Positions 49,157 through 59,640 of a stretch of 64,000 bases of DNA are shown piece by piece. Origin of the DNA: Xylogone sp. PMI_703 (taxonomy: Eukaryota; Ascomycota; Leotiomycetes). Location: the NCBI GenBank assembly GCA_021399445.1, contig JAJTUQ010000003.1, forward strand, positions 1,302,001 to 1,366,000. Direction: 5' to 3'. The notes below the pieces were generated by a model. That model saw nothing but the letters and a program-made list of their open reading frames with translations. It did no database searches and was not told where the DNA came from. Position 1 is the first letter of the stretch; each line of letters starts with the position of its first letter. A program made the translations under genes and the position numbers.

Positions 49157-49905
49157 TGTTGAGTCTGATGCGATGGTAATGACACAATCGATTTAGATTT
49201 AGATATATTAGAGGACAGTCCAAGTTTTACTAAGAAATAAAAACCAAAATCTCGCAGATTCAGGTCATGGAATCCGAAAGCGCATGAGAGGGTGGATAGC
49301 ACAAAGCGTGGGCGAGTACAGCACTGGGTTACCCAGAAGAATTTAAATAATGAGTGCGCCGCCATGCCTGTTGGGCCGGAGCGGGATGGTGTTGGCCGGC
49401 ATAGACCATGCCGAAACATACGGCCTAGTGTAGCTCCCCTCTCTCTACATAGTTGGACGTTGCGAGGGAGCATACCTGGATCAGCTGTCCTTTCTTCCGG
49501 CATCCATGAAGTTGGTTCCTTTTTGGCCATCGGTATGCTGATACTATCTATACCTACTAAATGTGTCATTATATGGCGTTGGCAGGCCGTTAGTAATGCA
49601 GCTGCAAATGGGTTTTGTTCAGACGCTGAGGTTAAGCTACTACGCATATGGTTGTACTGCAATGAGCGACATAGAGACTCAATCAACTGATACGACAGTA
49701 ACGTACAATACAAAAGGATGTATGCGTAAAACCTTTTCAAACAGCCCATAGGAGGGGTATAGGTGAACAGAAACATACCCCAAGACAGCCGTCTGTTCTC
49801 TCTTGTTACTTTATATGAATGGATGGGTACTACCATCAGTCCCAGCAGTTTCCACAAAAGGCTTTCCTAAATAAAACTTCTTTCGTCACCTTCAAAATAC
49901 CTTGA
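49157..49905. other. Upstream region of the hybrid transcription factor
   Basis: The 750 bases contain a long minus-strand open frame (48994-49857), but it overlaps the zinc-finger exon in the wrong phase and shows no domain. I treat this stretch as promoter and 3' flank. Confidence 0.45.
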
Positions 49906-50687
49906 CTACTTGACTACTACTTGCCGGTCACGGGCAATCAAGTCCCAACGTGTCCTGAAAAAGGTATCACAGATACCAGGGCTGCCAAACCCGTCCGCGA
50001 AGGATACGTTTCCTTGCATATGATGCTCACGGTGAGACCGATTATCTACTACATTGCGAATTATCTGCGCGATACCAGGCCAACGCACAGCCAAATTACA
50101 CTCCGGAGGCAGAAGCACCATAAGATCGTATCCTGAGTGTTCATACACCCAACCGAAAGCACCCATAGTGACAATCAGAGTGTGGAACAGGATATCAGAT
50201 CCACCACCACCAATAAGAGCGAGTGGCACAAGGTAAGGCAACACAATCTCAAGGAAGAAGTCCGGTGCAGACATATAGCAAGCAGCGACACCCCGACTGG
50301 CATTTGTGGTGTGGTGCAACGAATGCCCCAGTGCAAGAACTACCCGTTGGTTGATTGATGTAGTAAATAACGGTGGGCAAGATACTGTACAATGTCGTGG
50401 CCAATAGCCATAGCTGGTAAGGATAGCAGGAAGTGAAGTGGTGACAGACGAACTGGTCCAGCAAAGCAGAGTCCAGTAGTCTGAACAATTACCATGCTGG
50501 GGAGCAGGATGACACATTGGTTGAATAACACACAGGGGAGCATCTGAGTGTATGACCTGCGATCGACATGACGGATTTTGAGGCTTCGTATAGGACTAAA
50601 GCTGTCGCACCACTCGCAGAAGAGGCTTGCGGCATGGAAAGCGAACAATTGCACTGCCCAGACATATACGGGAAGTATCCAACTCAT
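49906..50687 (-). pseudogene. Fatty acid hydroxylase/sterol desaturase superfamily gene with frameshift
   Basis: Two overlapping frames together encode one protein. The N-terminal frame from ATG 50687 has membrane helices and ends at the first His box (AHRYLLH, then QSTNG and a stop near 50,340); the second frame carries GHSLHHTT (HX2HH), YMSAPDFFLEIVLPYLVPL and the last His box HREHHMQG, followed by FADGFGSPG. The three His clusters bind the di-iron centre of the superfamily (C-4 methyl sterol oxidase, C-5 desaturase, hydroxylases), so the enzyme type is sure. The two frames are offset by one base within a few residues, with no room for an intron. About 255 residues in total, normal for a short fungal member. 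Either a recent pseudogene or a base-calling error; nearby genes show similar damage. Confidence 0.78.
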
Positions 50688-52032
50688 AGAAACAGACTAT
50701 TAAATCCAGGGTTCTGTCTACATTAATCAGTGTCTGACAATACTTGGGGATAGTAAAGAGATACGTCTTGGAACAACGCTAGGAGGGAAAGAAAGCTGTC
50801 TGAATCCAATGTAAATCATGCGAGCGACAATACACAATGAATATCTGACGATGGAGGGTCCTCAAAGATACGTATCTATATATAAGACTCTCATGCCTGG
50901 TTGCTGAGGCTTCCGAAGTTTCCGAGTATACCGCATAGATCAAATGATTTCTTCGATACTGATAGGAGCTCCTATTTCCATCCTGATGCTAGTGGATGCG
51001 TAATGAAGCCCTGAGGATCACGAGGGAGCACATTGTTCTGTAGTCACAAGTCTTATGTATATATAAGTGTTAATTACTGCAACCAATTACAATATAGTCT
51101 TAGCGAATAACACTCCCTGCATGGAGAAGTAAAGCAAATCCCATATATATTTATCTACTAGAACAGTTATTGGATATCTTTTGAGCTGAAACTTCTTGAA
51201 TGTAATACGCGGCGTTTTTATTTCACTAACGCTTTCTCTGAATATAATCATAAGCTGGCTTGAATGTTACAGAATAATCCACTACAATATTTCGGTATTA
51301 ACTAAAAGTCGGTATTATCACACCAATGCTCATCTTGGCGCTTAACCATTTCGGGTGTGTGGTACCCTTGCTCTTCACCAGGATGCTTACGGGGAATTGT
51401 GACGAGCTACCGTAGGAACTCACATTTAGCATTGTTAACCTACACGTAAGGAGTGGGCCGCGCCCTGCCACAAACACAGCACAGTTCATGACATTAAAAA
51501 TCCCTGATTAACCGTGGAGGTTGCTTGAACTAGGGAAATTCATGATCATGTTTACTGAACAACACTTTATTACAAAGCAAAAGCTGAAACAGCCAAGTTT
51601 CCGGCTTCCCTTATGTTGCTCTAGCCTTGATTAGGAAGGGAAATTCTACCTGCCATCGTTCGGCCTACCTTTCGTGGTCACGCCGAGGGTTGGGTCGTAC
51701 TCCCTATTTTGCTGTGAGGTCCGGTATGAAATTCAGGTATTGCGAAATGTCCCCCAGCAAGACAACGGTAGTAAATTTTGCATGATTATTAAACTTGGAT
51801 AGCAAGTTTTACAAATCGAGCTAGATGCCATAATCAAGATAACTGCTATAGATATTATTATTTCAATAATAAATACTCGCCAGCTGCTTTATCGAGCGAC
51901 GTGTTTCTGAAGAACCGGTAGTGACACCACACAACCTTCCAGAATCGTCTCTTCTGTCGCCATCTTTCAGGAAATTCCTTCATAATTTTCAATGCTTTTA
52001 TCCATAGACAAAGTACGAGTTTACAGTAACAC
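50688..52032. other. Intergenic, AT-rich, no supported gene
   Basis: 1.3 kb of AT-rich sequence. Frames at 51298-51489 and 51858-52046 (minus) show nothing recognisable. Confidence 0.45.
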
Positions 52033-52080
52033 ATGAGCTCTATCAAAACTGTTGCGGTAGCTGGTGCTACCGGCTCCTAG
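52033..52080 (+). pseudogene. Relic of an NmrA/isoflavone reductase-like gene start
   Basis: The first 15 codons read MSSIKTVAVAGATGS and are followed by TAG. This is the N-terminal beta strand and glycine-rich NAD(P) loop of NmrA-like/isoflavone-reductase-like atypical short-chain dehydrogenases (VAVAGATGxLG). Nothing recognisable of the rest of the gene follows in any frame. A stop right after the Gly-rich loop and the absence of the remainder make it a decayed fragment. The fragment is short, so chance resemblance is possible, but the start codon plus loop match is specific. Confidence 0.5.
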
Positions 52081-52485
52081 CGAAAGAACGCTCATTACCT
52101 GACGCTAAAATGTAATATTATAAACCAGGTATCACAGAAAAGCAGGGACTAGTCTTCGGATATCATATTAGTTATTATACATCACGCACGATAAGGTTGA
52201 TCCACCGTCGTAAGTTAGTTTGTGATTCTTCGGCATGTAGGCTATTAATTTCCTAAATAGGCTATTACCCGTATGCACATGATACCGTGGAAGCTCCTAA
52301 ATCCTATAGCAAGAAACTAAGCCACAAAATTTTGTAACTGACTAATTGGATTTTGATCAATTTAACTAACAATGCTGTATCTTCAATTAATAATACATTC
52401 TGATTAAATTACTAGCCTAGTCTATCGCCATGTTCGCACAGCCCGCAATACCTCAAGAAAGGAAATTTCGGGGTTTTGTGTTTCA
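52081..52485. other. AT-rich, nothing recognised
   Basis: About 400 bases between the reductase relic and the truncated transporter; possible remains of the relic, too degraded to read. Confidence 0.4.
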
Positions 52486-53171
52486 CTAAGCACCCCCAGC
52501 GGACATTTTCATAAACAGCTTTTCCCATTTCATAGTCAATGAGGCAAGGAAAGCGACCCCACCGGCAACAATTACGAGAATGTAGACTCGATCCATCGCT
52601 TTGATAATTGCCCCGACAGCTAGCGCCTTGATATCTTCACTTGCATTTGCCGGAACTCCGCTTTGCGCGCCGGAAATGGCACTATGCAACTGGGAATCCG
52701 TGAAGCCCCTTCCAGCCAAAGCGTTTTTAAGGGTTTTGAATGCGAGATTCTGGAACACAGTGCCAGAGATAGCCAAAGCGTGGACAACACATCCAATTTG
52801 TGCCATGTTAATAAAACCGATTGCGTCAGGAACCATTTGCGGTCCATATCGTGGATTCATGGCCACCTTTACTGGAGCAACAGAGTATGAAGCCTGACAA
52901 GCAAGACCAGTTCCAATGCCAATAAGCACGCTGTACCTATAGACTTTACCCGCAGAGGTGGTAATATCAACTGTGAACATCAAAGCGCCCCCTATCACGA
53001 TGAAGATTCCTGATATGACAAACCAGGGCACTAACCGGTTAATGGCATCATCACTCCATTTAGCATGGAGGACACAATTGTCAAAATGATGTATGGAAGA
53101 AGGCGTACTGCAGCTTTCAGGGCGCCATCCCCTCTGGTAAATTGAAAGAAAATCGGCGTATAATATAGGCA
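52486..53171 (-). pseudogene. Truncated DHA14-type MFS exporter
   Basis: Only the C-terminal part of a 14-TM major facilitator is present. Starting next to the inserted element at 53172, one frame reads LYYTPIFFQFTRGDGALKAA and LLPYIILTIVSSMLNGVMMPL, then hits a TAG, while PWFVISGIFIVIGGALMFT continues in a neighbouring frame, so one base is missing near 53,035. The rest (VYRYSVLIGIGTGLACQASY, VPDAIGFINMAQIGCVVHAL, AIIKAMDRVYILVIVAGGVA) runs undisturbed to the stop. The N-terminal ten or so helices are not found beyond the element. Family members export toxins and secondary metabolites. The element boundary coincides with the loss of homology. Confidence 0.8.
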
Positions 53172-53208
53172 TGAGCTAAAGGCACTCATGACTTAGCTAA
53201 AGGCACTC
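53172..53208 (+). repeat. Left terminal inverted repeat
   Basis: Outer end begins TGAGCTAAAGGCACTCA. Identical in reverse complement to 53637-53673. Confidence 0.9.
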
Positions 53209-53636
53209 AGCGAAGTCACTTCTTTAACATAAGTACACACTATAATTTTTGTTTTACTCTGTATTGCACTCAGACTTGTGGTTACAGTTAATGTATTACA
53301 GTAAATTTCAAAACTCACTTCATAATTATTGTTGAAATATCCTGGCTTTCCTGGCATGTCCCCTCGTACCTCGTCGTCATGTGATTATCACATGACTTCC
53401 TCGTTTAGCTTAGCTCATCTTGTTTCCACTTCACCTTGTATTGTAACTCTCGTAGTACTCTATATTCTATAATACATTACAGTTTACCCCATTTCCTGCT
53501 TCCATCCAACAATTATTATAATAATTATAGAGATATAATATTCTATATCAAAATTTTGAGAGTACTTTAACATGCTAACCACTTAGGGAATTGAGTGCCT
53601 GAAGTGCCTGAAGTTTGCAATTCGCTAACAAAATTT

Positions 53637-53673
53637 GAGTGCCTTTAGCTAAGTCATGAGTGCCTTTAGCTCA
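53637..53673 (-). repeat. Right terminal inverted repeat
   Basis: Outer end reads CCTTTAGCTCA on the plus strand. Identical in reverse complement to 53172-53208. Confidence 0.9.
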
Positions 53674-54425
53674 GGCCTAAAAGAGATTATCACTTAACGT
53701 CTTTCCCAAGTAAGCTGTAACTTCTAGTTATTATGTTCACAAATAAATATTTTGTTTAAATAACTTAATATCCATGGAGTTCAACTGTACATAAAAGATA
53801 CAAGGCGTTGTGGGTAAATCGGGTTGTTAGCGAGGTTACCCAAGTCATGTTAGGAAGGCTCGCGTACAAGGCATACGCTAATGCCTGAGATCTAAGGTAT
53901 CCAGTACACTCTCCTGGCTTTACGGAACAGACAAAAGGGGTTTACGGGTCAACGGAATTACTATAATTATTAACTCTGAAGGTCTATAAGTAAGAGCGCG
54001 TTTTCCCACTGTAACTAGTTGTGAAAGGGAGTTTAATTCAAGTTGTTGACTATGAACCTTAAGATTGGTGGTAGTAACCTGTAATTCTAACAGTCTGGAA
54101 AAGGCGATAGCAGAACTGGTAATCTGATATAAGATGACCTGGTAATAATATTAATTTATAGATCCAATTAAGTTTTAAAATTAATGAGGATCATCTTACA
54201 CATAAATTCTATAGAAAGGCGATGTAAAGCTTTTCACCCCCTAAATGCAAGAGGGGGGTGCTGTGTAGCACGAGCCAATTCTTAACAAAGCGACGACAAG
54301 GGCACCAAGCACTAAAATAGGTATAAAAGGAAAGTGATATTATAATCTAAATAAACCGTCAGTAGCTGAGCCCAGAGCCAAAATGCAAACTATTGTGTCT
54401 ATTTCTCACCCTCACAGTCTTCAAA
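53674..54425. other. AT-rich gap before the CoA-transferase gene
   Basis: 750 bases. If the truncated transporter had lost its front part only by the insertion, its missing exons should lie here on the minus strand, but I find no trace. The last 100 bases are likely the promoter and leader of the next gene. Confidence 0.45.
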
Positions 54426-56266
54426 ATGGCCGAACAAACTAATAGCGATGTGAAGCAATACTCTGTCCCAGTTGAGGCTGAAAAGGTCTTCCTTGATGGA
54501 ATTCTTAAAAATCCCCTTATATCTAAGTATTTGTTTCCAGAATTCGCTGAATGTTCGGAACTCGTCAAATTCGAAGGCACTACAAAACCCAGTGTTCCAA
54601 TCAACTGGCGCCTCGCAGAATCTATTGCGGCCCTTAAAGCGCTGGAGGCAACTGCAGTTAATGTTCTTCTGAAACGAAAATACAGTGTATCCCCACAAAC
54701 GGCGGTTATCAACACTGACCATGCGCAGCTCTTCTTTATGAGCGCCTTCATCTGGACTATCAACCACAATGGTGAGATTCTCACCCCGTTTACTGCATCA
54801 TCAGACCCAGAGTATCTCAAGGCATTTCCCAAGAAGTGGGATATACATCGCTTTAACGTCGGACTCCATCGCCGATTAATAACGAACATATATAAGACCA
54901 ATGATGGTCGCTATTACCATACCCATGGGGGTATCAATCCGGACCCTTCACTTGATAGTCTGGGTCTTCCTCATGATCACGATGTGAATGACTACTATGA
55001 GGCGATAAAGCCGTTTACAGAGAAAGTCAGTCTCATCAATAGTGCAGATCTTGATAAATTAGAGAACGACGAATATAAGCAATCTGGCACAGTCTGTCTG
55101 TCTACGGAGGAGTATAAAAATTCAGAGCAGGGAAAGGCAAATGCACGCGTTGGACTGTTCGAAATCACAGAAGTCTCACTGGGAACGCAGAAACCATGCT
55201 GGTGGCCAAATACTCCTCAGACTGGCCCGCAGCGACCGCTAGCTGGGCTAAAAGTATTAGATTTAGGCCGAGCTATAGCGGTACCTACAACAACAAGAGG
55301 ACTTGCTGAGCTAGGGGCATCAGTGTTACGTGTAACAGCATCGCATGTTACTGAGATGCTTGTTACTCTCCCAGAATTTGGATGGGGCAAATGGAATACG
55401 CATCTAGATTTCCGAAAGGAGGAAGATCGCCAAAGGATGCGTGACCTAGTATGGGATGCTGATGTGGTGGTGCAGGGTTATCGTCCTGGTGTTCTGGACA
55501 AATATGGCTTTTCTCTTGATGGTCTCTTGGAAATCTGTAAGCACAGAGAAAGAGGTCTCATCGTTGTAAGAGAAAACTGTTACGGGTGGTATGGACCCTG
55601 GAGCTCTCGGACTGGATGGCAGCAGATTAGCGATGCAGTGAGCAACCTTCAGGATCTCTGCTACAATAATGTACTAATAGCAGATAGAGCACTGGTGTTA
55701 GCCTTGAATTTGGCCGCGCGATGGGCAATGACGAACCGGTCTCACCGTTCTTCCCAAATAGTGATATAGGCACGGGTGTCTCAGGTACTATAGCCATCCT
55801 CCTGGCACTCCTTCGCCGTGGAGAAAGTGGTGGGTCGTATAAAGTCGACGTGAGTTTTCTATCCTTGCATACTGTATGAAACTGTAACCGTTAAGCATAT
55901 CAGGTCGCTCTGAACTACTATTCACAATGGCTTGTCAATTCCGTTGGTACTTATAGCTCTGCCGTCTGGGACGATGTCTGGGCCCGAAATGGAAAACAAG
56001 TTTTCCGACATTATCACGACCAGTTTTACATACTTGAAAAATATCGGGATATGCTTCAAAAATCATCACCACATTTGTGGAATCCGGATTTCTTCGAAGA
56101 AAGGTGGCCTTATGGGTATGGGAAGCCTATGAAAACTGTCAAGCCAATCGTCCAATACCAAAGTGAAGGGGATCCCATAAGACTAGGGTATAACGTGTCA
56201 TGTCGAACAAATGGTATTGATGCCCCCAAATGGCCAGATGATTTGATGGTGGAAGTTGTGAGATAG
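54426..56266 (+). CDS. Family III CoA-transferase (CaiB/BaiF type)
   Basis: Three exons, 54426-55637, 55688-55849 and 55904-56266, join in phase (introns GTGAGC..ATAG of 50 nt and GTGAGT..TCAG) to 578 residues, with no stop or frame problem. The central part carries the signature RPLAGLKVLDLGRAIAVPTT and GLAELGASVLRV, then HLDFRKEEDRQRMRDLVWDA, VVVQGYRPGVLDKYGFS and YGWYGPWSSRTGWQQISDA, as in formyl-CoA/carnitinyl-CoA transferases that move CoA between carboxylic acids. The N-terminal 270 residues are an extension found in the long fungal subgroup. This points to metabolism of a carboxylic acid via a CoA thioester. Flanking genes are broken, yet this one is clean, which suggests selection or recent arrival. 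A TTG/ATG upstream at 54383-54393 is out of context; ATGGCC at 54426 is the best start. Confidence 0.9.
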
Positions 56267-57004
56267 TTAAGGGATGGACTCACTCGCCCTGGTTGACCAG
56301 GTTCATCACCTTTCCCTGACTATGGAGTTGGTTAGGTCGCATAGAGCAACACTATCGCATAGTAACTGTATGGAACACAGCTTGGTTCAATACTACAATT
56401 GATACAGTTTGCCTAAGTCGCGATATCCGCCAGCATCTTTTCCGTGTTTACAACATTCGAAGTAGTAGTCATATTGAATTTCTATGTGATATACCAAAAC
56501 CAAAGTCACCGTTTCCATATGGATCTGTTGTTTACTTTTTGGTGTTCTAAACCCCCTGTCTTTTGATAAGCAACGTAAAATCGGTCAATTTGACATACGG
56601 TACTTGTGATAGTGGAGGTAGAGTTATATTACCCAACGGCATATTCCCAGGAACCAATGAATTTGCGCTCTCTCTTGATTGGCGGGTCTTCCATAGCTGA
56701 CAGATTCGCGACGCCGCCTAAGCTCATACCGCGATTTCCGTACGCAATTGCCCCATTGGGTGTTCGGTACCCTTGTCTAGTTTTAAATCTGATTACTGTA
56801 CTGATACTCCATACAAAGCGTGAAATCCCACGCTAATTAGCTCCTAGTCTCACTAGTTTACCAACGGCGAATCCAAGTCAAACGATAGTACGGAGCAATC
56901 TAGATCGTTTAAGAGGTTTATTCCATAAGCAGTACTTCAGAGTGAAAAGAGTTCTGACAAGAGTTCTGTATACTCCACTGGGTAGTCTCCCAGATATTAA
57001 GGTA
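56267..57004. other. Convergent intergenic
   Basis: The 740 bases between the CoA-transferase stop and the end of the MFS relic contain only short frames (for example 56606-56836) with no family resemblance. Confidence 0.45.
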
Positions 57005-58935
57005 TCACACCACATCTCTAGCGAACAAGTTCTTTCGAAGATGTAGAAGCTGTTCTGCGAACGAAGGAGTGATATTTGACCTTGGTATAGTGTTGGTGTT
57101 TTGCAAATTTGCGTCACGTTGATGTCTTTCTTGCCTCAACTTATGTATCTTCCAAGCTCTCAGCAACCACACTGTATCTGGATTAGTCATATGATCACTG
57201 AAATACTCATATTAAAGCTGTGACTCACGGAAAATAAACGCTGCGCTATACATAACTCCAGTGAACACTTAGACATTAATATATCGATTACCGCTGCTGT
57301 TCTTTCGGAGGCTTAACGCAATCGTCTCAGCGAAAGTGGAAGGAAGGACTAGAAAAAGCCACGTAAAAGATAGTGCTTCAATGTGTAAGGCAATATGATT
57401 CTTGAAGATTCTATTGAGATGGAGCAAATACCTGGCTGGAGTAATGAGATCCCGACAACCTCAGCAGCTATGGGTGCAATCGTCGCGAAAACAGCGCCTG
57501 ACAAGCCGCACCCAATGATGCAGTAGACAATGAGCCCTGCATAGTAGGGACCACCGAAGATTCACATAAAGAAGGCACAGATACTACACCACAAGGTGAC
57601 GAACGCGGCGGTATTCATTCTTCCAAAGATGTCGCTAACGTAGCCAAGTGCTAGTCGTGCAAATCCTTGTGCCACTAAAATCATTATTAGATTCAGCTAA
57701 CTGAGGAGATTTTTCTGTATTCAAGAGTAGTAGAATTGGCATGAGACGCTTACTGTTGAGAAGCGCCGCCGCCAGTGAGGCCTGGTTAGCTGAAAAGCCG
57801 GCATCCTGAGCATAGTCGACGATAGAGAAAACAAGAATGACGTATCCCATCACCGAAAAGAAAGCCCATGCGCAAAAGATCCAATATTCAACCTTCTTTA
57901 AGACGGCTCTGTTAAAGGGATTAAGAACAGCACCAACGGCGGTATTACGATCGCGCAACAAAAAGCCACAGGTGCCATTGACGACGAAAGCGATAATTCC
58001 GAGGGTCCGAAACGTCCACCCTATGCCGATGTGTTTGATCATAGTCTCTGTCGCGAGGACATAGGTCATGCCACCAAATCCTGAGCCACAAGTTCCAATT
58101 GCATTTGCGAGTGATCTGCGTTTTTTGAACCACTGAGATATGATACCAGTTGTACCTACGTAGCAGAAACCGATACCCAATCCCTAAGCTATACCCTGGC
58201 TAAGTAATAAATGCCACATCTGAGAGGCAAAGGAGGCACCTATGAAGGCAGCTCTGAACGAGGACCGTTAGCACACTCAGTCGAAGGCAAGCAGGCAGAA
58301 ACTACCCAGATTGAATATTGTGGTTAAAAATGATAGTATTAACTTACGCTTGAAAAAGAGCTCCAGTTAACACCATTACTTTAACTCCCATATATCGCAA
58401 AACAATCGTCGTCAAGGGAGCTGAGAGGAAAGCTGCAGATGCACGAGTTATAAACATCAAAATAACCTGATAGGAAGTTCGAAGTGGCATTACCAATTGA
58501 AATAGACAGCCCTCCAACAAAAGAGTAGGCAATAGAGCTTGAATGAGCAATGGAGTCCGTCCTCAAATAGTATGCTAAGAAAACTGCAAACGTCTGCAGA
58601 AGTTGCCGATCACGCTCATCAGCAACCTCTCTTGTGTGTGACTGATGCATACATACTCCATTTAAACCCCAGGTATGAGCATTGATGAACGCAATACAAG
58701 CCACAACAATCCTGAAATCCTTGAGTGAGATATTCTACGAAAGAGAACTCAGTGACTCACCATCCATATCCCCCTTCTTGGAATTCATTGTTGACTTCTT
58801 CTGTTCATATCATTTAGCCTCCACACACCATAATTTTCCATTCTCGACAATACTAAGGTTGGGCTTCTCCATAGATGCTGGCAAAGTATGATTATCTGAA
58901 GCTGGTAGCTCCTGAGTTGTAGAGCTCGAAGACAT
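57005..58935 (-). pseudogene. Monocarboxylate-type MFS permease pseudogene with four stop codons
   Basis: A full-length relic is readable in pieces from MSSSSTTQELPASDN (58935) through CIAFINAHTWGLNG, FAVFLAYYLRTDSIAHSS, FLSAPLTTIVLRYMGVKV, GLGIGFCYVGTTGIISQWF, GYVSDIFGRMN and IGCGLSGAVFATIAP to AWKIHKLRQERH near the end, the order of fungal monocarboxylate/MCT-like permeases. Stops interrupt it at 58810-58812 (TGA), 58184-58186 (TAG where Trp is expected), 57562-57564 (TGA for the Trp of FMWIFGG) and 57269-57271 (TAA for Gln). All four are explained by C-to-T or G-to-A changes. Exon 1 also fails to join the next block in phase. The permease would have imported or exported a small carboxylate, fitting the neighbouring CoA-transferase. 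Confidence 0.85.
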
Positions 58936-59640
58936 AATCGGCAATATTTGTCTTTTCTCTTTAGGTGCAGCTAGTTGAAAATAATAGGATGGACTGGGAA
59001 GGATAATTTAAACATGACTCTTTAATATTGTGGTAGAAGCAGCTGACTGAATGGGTATAGAAACATACTAATCAGGATGGCGAAAATATACGGTATGTAC
59101 CAATTACTAAATTTCTCGGTGCCAAGTGGGCTACCGTCGATCCGAAGTGGGATACAAGGGGCAAGCGCCAGGACCAAGTTGGCCATACCGTCAATTAGAA
59201 ATACACATCGGAATTACCCACTGTAGATTAAGAGGCAATGCTGCCCTGGCCTAAAAAGCACCCCTTCCATTGCTACGACCTCCTAGTCTTTGGATCCCTT
59301 GTATTCTGTTACCCTGGATAGTGCATGATCAGACTCTAGAAAATCAGCCATGCCATTAGCAACAGATCTTTTGTCTATTCTATTGGCAGTAATGTGCCAT
59401 TTGCCCCGCCGCAGCTGACATACTGTATGATACTGAGCCTTCCTTAGGGGGGTTGCTCATCAAACCTGATTTATCAGCACTAAGTTAGCCATCTGGTAGT
59501 TTCTAAGCAGGCTAAATACTATTGTAGGCTGCGTTGTTTTCCAACATAAAGACTTGTTTCACCCAATATAACTTTTCATTGTAAGAACCTCCAGTAATCA
59601 TATCTCACAAACTATTAAAATTAGCCGGAAATTAACTGCC
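58936..59640. other. Divergent promoter region
   Basis: The 705 bases separate the starts of the dead MFS permease (leftward) and the alpha/beta hydrolase (rightward), so it is a former bidirectional promoter. No strong binding motif was noticed. Confidence 0.45.

Larger units (their letters stand above)
53172..53673. mobile_element. MITE-like element with 37-bp perfect terminal inverted repeats
   Basis: The two ends, 53172-53208 and 53637-53673, are exact reverse complements over 37 bases. Each TIR contains the unit GCTAAAGGCACTCA twice. Subterminal copies of GTGCCTGAA lie next to the right end (53593-53612), and a perfect 21-base palindrome (53376-53396, GTCATGTGAT-T-ATCACATGAC) sits near the middle. 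The 502-bp element has no open frame for a transposase, so it is non-autonomous. GGC flanks both sides, which might be the remains of a 3-bp target duplication, but this is uncertain and the superfamily cannot be assigned. It abuts the truncated MFS gene. Confidence 0.82.

Noticed and set aside
48994..49857. 287-codon minus-strand frame overlapping the zinc-finger exon
   Set aside because: It reads the C2H2 exon in the wrong phase and contains no recognisable domain.
55932..56132. 66-codon frame inside the third CoA-transferase exon
   Set aside because: Wrong frame; the CoA-transferase frame through the same bases is continuous and matches the family.
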